Origin: Myxococcota bacterium
Lineage (GTDB): Bacteria > Myxococcota_A > UBA9160 > PR03
NCBI GenBank assembly: GCA_030066475.1
Contig: JASJBO010000274.1
Span: forward strand, 1-9,217
DNA: 9,217 nucleotides
Reading direction: 5' to 3'
Positions 6,701-9,217 of the stretch are shown one piece after another. Made by a program: the position numbers and the translations under genes. How positions within the stretch are numbered: the first letter of the stretch is position 1; the number at the start of each line of letters is the position of its first letter. The notes under the pieces are model-generated. The model worked only from the letters and a program-made list of their open reading frames with translations, searched no databases and was not told the DNA's origin.

Positions 6701-8653
6701 CAGAGCTACCTGGCGTTCACCAGCGGCGACGGCGCCTGCCTGGGCTGCTCCGAGAAGACCGCGGTCCACCTGTTCGTGGCCACGGTCGAGGCGCTGATGC
6801 AGCCGCGCGTCGAGCGCCACCTCGAGAAGGTGAGCGAGCTGATCGCGCGCCTCGAGAAGCACATCCAGCTGAAGCTGGTGCAGGACATCGATGTCGGCGA
6901 CCCCGAGGCGATGGCGCGCATCGTGCGCGAGGCGGGCGACCGCGACCTGACGCTGGCCGGGCTCGCCGGGAGCGTGGAGGACCGTGCGGGCGGACAGCCG
7001 ATCGACCCCGAGTGGCTGCGCCGCGTCACCGGCCTGCTGGCGCGGCTCAAGGCGCTGCGCGACCGCTACCGGCAGGGCGTCACCGGGCGCGGCCGCGCCA
7101 AGATGGGGATGCTCAACGCCACCGGCTGCACCTCGGTGTGGGGCAGCACCTTCCCGTTCAACCCCTACCCGTTCCCCTGGTCGAACCACCTGTTCCAGGA
7201 CTCGCCGTCGCTGGCGATGGGCGTGTTCGAGGGGCACATGGCGAAGATGGCGGAGGGCTTCCGCGACGTGCGCAGCGCCGAGCTCGAGCTGGCCGGCCAG
7301 TACCGGCCGTCGGAGCACGACGAGCTCTTCACCTACTTCGGCTGGCGCGACTTCAGCGACGAGGAGTGGGAGCTGTGTCCGCCGGTGGTCGCCGTGGGCG
7401 GCGACGGGGCGATGTACGACATCGGCTTCCAGAACCTGTCGCGGCTGATGGCGTCGGGCAAGCCGATCAAGGTGCTGGTGGTCGACACCCAGGTGTACTC
7501 GAACACCGGCGGCCAGGCCTGCACCTCGGGCTTCACCGGCCAGATCTCGGACATGGCCCAGTTCGGCAAGGCGATCCAGGGCAAGCAGGAGCCGCGCAAG
7601 GAGATCGGCCTGATCGGGATGGCGCACCGCACCACCTACGTGCTGCAGAGCACCATCGCCCACCCGAGCCACATGATCGAGGGCTTCATCCGGGGCCTCA
7701 AGGCGCGGCGTCCGGCGCTGTTCAACCTGTACAGCTCGTGCCAGCCCGAGCACGGCATCGGCGACGACATGAGCGCGACGCAGGCGAAGCTGGCGGTGGA
7801 GTCGCGGGCCTACCCGCTGTTCCGCTACGACCCCGATGGCGGCCCGCTGCCCGCCGACTGCTTCGACCTCGAGGGCAATCCGGCGCCCGACCGCGACTGG
7901 CCGACCTACAAGCTCCCCTACAAGCAGGGCGGGCGCGACAAGGAGCTCGAGGTCCCGCTCACCTTCGCCGACTTCGCGATCAGCGAGGTGCGCTTCCGCA
8001 AGCACTTCCGGATGGCGCCGCCCGACACCTGGAACGAGAACATGGTGCCGCTGGTCGAGTTCCTCGAGCTCGACGAGGGCGATCGCGAGGGCAAGTACCC
8101 CTACGTCTGGACGGTGGACCGCAAGCAGCAGCTCACGCGGCTGCTGGCGGACAAGGCGATGGTCGAGGCCAGCGAGGACCGCCGCGACTTCTGGACCCAG
8201 CTGCGCGCGCTGGCCGGCGTGGGCGAGACGCCGACCTCGGTGGAGGACGTCGAGGAGCGCGTGCGCCGCGAGGTGGTGGGCCGCATCGCCTCGGGCCTGA
8301 TGCAGCTCGCGGGGGGCGGCGACGCGGCCGCGGCGCTGGACGACCTGGCCGCGGCGGCGCCTGCGGCGGCCGAGCCCGCGGCCACGGCCGCGGCGGCCGG
8401 GGATGCCATGGCGCCCTGGATCGACACGCCCGAGTGCACGTCGTGCGACGAGTGCATCGACCTCAACCCGCAGATCTTCGCCTACGACGAGAGCGGCAAG
8501 GCGTTCATCCAGAACCCCACGGGTGGCCCGTACCGAGACCTGGTCAAGGCCGCCGAGCGCTGCACGGCGCGGGTGATCCACCCGGGCCTGCCGCGCGATC
8601 GCAGCGAGAAGGACATCGACAAGTGGATCGCGCGGGGCGAGAAGTACAACTAG
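3707..8653 (+). CDS. Oversized pyruvate:ferredoxin oxidoreductase (2-oxoacid oxidoreductase) with C-terminal ferredoxin domain
   Basis: A 1648-residue single-chain 2-oxoacid:ferredoxin oxidoreductase; ordinary homodimeric PFORs have about 1170-1230. Expected reaction: pyruvate + CoA + oxidised ferredoxin to acetyl-CoA + CO2 + reduced ferredoxin, in the cytoplasm. Order: pyrimidine-binding domain with YPITPST (45-51), likely catalytic E81 and R131; domain II (about 250-430); gamma-like domain with VGGWGAITTGK (502-512); ferredoxin motifs C796/C799/C802/C806-P and C933/C936/C939/C943-D; TPP domain with proximal-cluster cysteines C1011, C1014, C1141 and C1345, GDG (1232-1234) and DTQVYSNTGGQ (1260-1270); FRYDP near 1373; Ala-rich linker (about 1539-1567); ferredoxin domain with C1577, C1580, C1583 and C1619. 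All four cluster sites and the TPP site look intact, so it should be active. Extra length comes from two helical insertions and the C-terminal extension. It lies between rnfB and rnfC. Pyruvate is the likeliest substrate, but another 2-oxoacid is possible. Confidence 0.92.
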   Translation: MSVLSFGRKKQDSPSAKYPGVRAALDGNTAVIMCERESSDGAGAYPITPSTQMGEYWAEAAAAGHLNVSGRPLIFIEPEGEHAAAAVTAGLAMTGLRAANFSSGQGIAYMHESLYAAVGKRLTYVLNIGARAMTKATLNVHAGHDDYHCIDDTGFFQLFASDAQGAADLNIIAHRIAELSLTPGAIAQDGFLTTHLIESLMVPERELIAEYLGRPDDEIETPTPAQRILYGDTRRRIPVLWDVDNPVMSGLVQNQDAYMQSVAAQRPFFFDHVRELTDRAFEEFAALTGRRYQRVSGYRVDDADYLLVGQGSLIPSAHAVADYLRDTRGLRIGVVELTMFRPFPADGIGRLLHGRKGVTVLERLDQPLAVDPPLMREIRAALSKCLENGRHKDAWPHPELPAYGSLEDVPPLYAGSFGMGSRDLQPEGLVAAVENMLPDGPRRPFFYLSIDFLREQAATPVQEIHQQTIEASYPNVKDLAIRGSENPNLMPEQSITVRFHSVGGWGAITTGKNLAMTLFDLLGYHIKANPKYGSEKKGQPTTYYLSAAPEPIRVNCEYFYVDVVLSPDPNVFHHTNALAGLKEGGVFIIQSDQPSPEKVWQDIPTPFQRILVDKQIRLFALDAFQIARDEATDPDLQLRMQGIAFQGAFFAASPVKEQAGLDDARLLEAIESQLQHKFGAKGARVVADNMRVVKRGHDEIREIPHGPIGEQAAGEEPAFAGPPLPVMVERLPHGEAPITDIHRFWEQTGSFYARGMGSDNLTDPFIGLGVMPAGSALFRDMTQIRFHHPEWNPENCTACGNCYTVCPDTAIPGLVNEVGQVLDTVVQRVRKHGHGVEHLPRAVRLVERNLRALFAEAKETDPVDGLLEEAIEKTLAQTEDPAARERLAKEFDWFRSELGDFQFALSRPYYTLPEKQEAGSGGLLSITVNPYACKGCMECVAVCDDDALRSVPQTDESVEALRRQWEFWLDLPSTPRQYIRVDDLEEGIGALETILLDKQSYLAFTSGDGACLGCSEKTAVHLFVATVEALMQPRVERHLEKVSELIARLEKHIQLKLVQDIDVGDPEAMARIVREAGDRDLTLAGLAGSVEDRAGGQPIDPEWLRRVTGLLARLKALRDRYRQGVTGRGRAKMGMLNATGCTSVWGSTFPFNPYPFPWSNHLFQDSPSLAMGVFEGHMAKMAEGFRDVRSAELELAGQYRPSEHDELFTYFGWRDFSDEEWELCPPVVAVGGDGAMYDIGFQNLSRLMASGKPIKVLVVDTQVYSNTGGQACTSGFTGQISDMAQFGKAIQGKQEPRKEIGLIGMAHRTTYVLQSTIAHPSHMIEGFIRGLKARRPALFNLYSSCQPEHGIGDDMSATQAKLAVESRAYPLFRYDPDGGPLPADCFDLEGNPAPDRDWPTYKLPYKQGGRDKELEVPLTFADFAISEVRFRKHFRMAPPDTWNENMVPLVEFLELDEGDREGKYPYVWTVDRKQQLTRLLADKAMVEASEDRRDFWTQLRALAGVGETPTSVEDVEERVRREVVGRIASGLMQLAGGGDAAAALDDLAAAAPAAAEPAATAAAAGDAMAPWIDTPECTSCDECIDLNPQIFAYDESGKAFIQNPTGGPYRDLVKAAERCTARVIHPGLPRDRSEKDIDKWIARGEKYN

Positions 8654-8654
8654 G

Positions 8655-9217
8655 ATGAGACTGCTCGGGCTGCGCACCTTCCGGCACGGCGTGCATCCGC
8701 CGGAGTCGAAGGACGAGACCAGCGGCCTCCCGATCCGCCGCTTCCCGTTCGCGCCGCTGCTGGTGGTGCCGCTGGTGCAGCACATCGGCAAGCCGGCCGT
8801 CCCCGTGGTGCGCGAGGGCGAGAAGGTCGTGCGCGGGCAGACCCTCGCGCGCCCGGACGGCTTCCTCTCGGTGGCGATGCACGCGCCCGCCACGGGCACG
8901 GTGCGGCGCATCGCGCTGGCGCCGAGCATCACGGGTCGCATGGTGCCGGCCGTGTACCTCGAGACGCAGCCCGGCTCGACCCAGGAGGTGATCGACGGCA
9001 CGCCCTGCCCCGTCGAGAGCGCCAGCCCCGACGAGATCGTGAGCGCGATCCAGAACGCGGGCGTGGTGGGGCTGGGCGGCGCCGGCTTCCCCACCCACGC
9101 CAAGCTGCGCATCCCGGACGACGCGTCGGTCGACACGCTGATCGTCAACGGCGTCGAGTGCGAGCCCTACCTCACCACCGACCACCGGGTGATGCTCGAG
9201 CAGCGCGACGACCTCTT
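8655..9217 (+). CDS. rnfC: Rnf complex NADH-binding subunit RnfC (partial, runs off window)
   Basis: The first 187 codons of RnfC, the peripheral subunit that binds FMN and NAD(H) in the Rnf complex. The reading frame continues past 9217. The N-terminus is diagnostic: TFRHGVHPPESK (8-19), then PLVQHIGKPAVPVVREGEKV near 39-58 and HAPATGTV (76-83), the lipoyl-like barrel. The NuoF-like nucleotide-binding segment follows, with GLGGAGFPTHAKL starting at G139 and VNGVECEPY at 164-172. The downstream 4Fe-4S motifs expected in RnfC lie outside the window. ATG 8655 is one base after the PFOR stop (8651-8653). The only purine-rich stretch (ggggcgag, about 8634-8642) lies within the last PFOR codons, so translation is probably coupled to PFOR. 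This makes the same transcript very likely and argues that PFOR is a true member of the rnf operon. Confidence 0.93.
   Translation, partial: MRLLGLRTFRHGVHPPESKDETSGLPIRRFPFAPLLVVPLVQHIGKPAVPVVREGEKVVRGQTLARPDGFLSVAMHAPATGTVRRIALAPSITGRMVPAVYLETQPGSTQEVIDGTPCPVESASPDEIVSAIQNAGVVGLGGAGFPTHAKLRIPDDASVDTLIVNGVECEPYLTTDHRVMLEQRDDL

Noticed and set aside
8321..8407. The Ala-rich repeat-like stretch as a possible frameshift or assembly artefact.
   Set aside because: The frame continues without interruption into a coherent ferredoxin domain with all four expected ligands, so it reads as a real interdomain linker.
3805..8658. A 4.8-kb open frame on the plus strand, in a different frame from PFOR.
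   Set aside because: Its translation is an Arg/Ala/Gly/Pro-rich low-complexity product with no domains. It is a GC-driven shadow of the PFOR gene.
3521..9148. A very long open frame on the minus strand (about 1875 codons) antisense to PFOR and rnfC.
   Set aside because: It reflects the strong GC third-position bias of the plus-strand genes, which removes stops from the antisense frame. Its translation is rich in Arg, Ala, Leu, His and Val with no recognisable domain, and it lies opposite well-identified proteins.
1..9217. CRISPR arrays, tRNA genes, insertion sequences or phage genes.
   Set aside because: No regularly spaced repeat series, tRNA-like cloverleaf, transposase motif or terminal inverted repeat was seen. 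The only repeats are the two-copy word and hairpin at the left end.

Overview
The window is GC-rich (roughly 70 percent or more by eye), bacterial and densely coding, with strong G/C third-position bias. A prolipoprotein diacylglyceryl transferase (lgt) implies a bacterium that makes lipoproteins. An Rnf complex, a homodimeric-type pyruvate:ferredoxin oxidoreductase (PFOR) and a luciferase-like F420-type oxidoreductase together recall delta-proteobacterial, Myxococcota or Binatota-like genomes. That placement is inference and weak: no rRNA or other phylogenetic marker is present.

Left part, minus strand (92-1811): lgt followed 13 bp later by a diacylglycerol/lipid kinase-family gene, read as a two-gene membrane-lipid operon. 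Beyond its stop is a perfect 10-bp hairpin (31-56), probably the operon terminator, enclosed by two copies of a 15-bp direct repeat (1-15, 70-84).

Middle (1859-2674, plus strand): a monocistronic-looking LLM-class oxidoreductase, divergent from lgt across only 47 bp. A 130-bp gap (2675-2804) follows, holding a weak stem-loop and a promoter-like pair just upstream of the next operon.

Right part, plus strand (2805 to the window edge): rnfB, then a very long PFOR gene (1648 residues against about 1200 for ordinary PFORs), then rnfC starting one base after the PFOR stop and cut by the window end. The PFOR gene sits inside an rnf operon, between B and C. PFOR oxidises pyruvate with CoA and reduces ferredoxin-type clusters. 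Rnf moves electrons between reduced ferredoxin and NAD across the membrane, coupled to Na+ or H+ transport. The order therefore suggests one energy-conserving module joining pyruvate oxidation (or, in reverse, pyruvate synthesis) to NADH and an ion gradient. The PFOR also carries its own C-terminal single-cluster ferredoxin domain on an Ala-rich tether plus two long helical insertions. This raises the possibility of direct electron hand-over to RnfB, which is the most interesting hypothesis here. The remaining rnf genes (D, G, E, A) are expected to the right of the window but are not visible.
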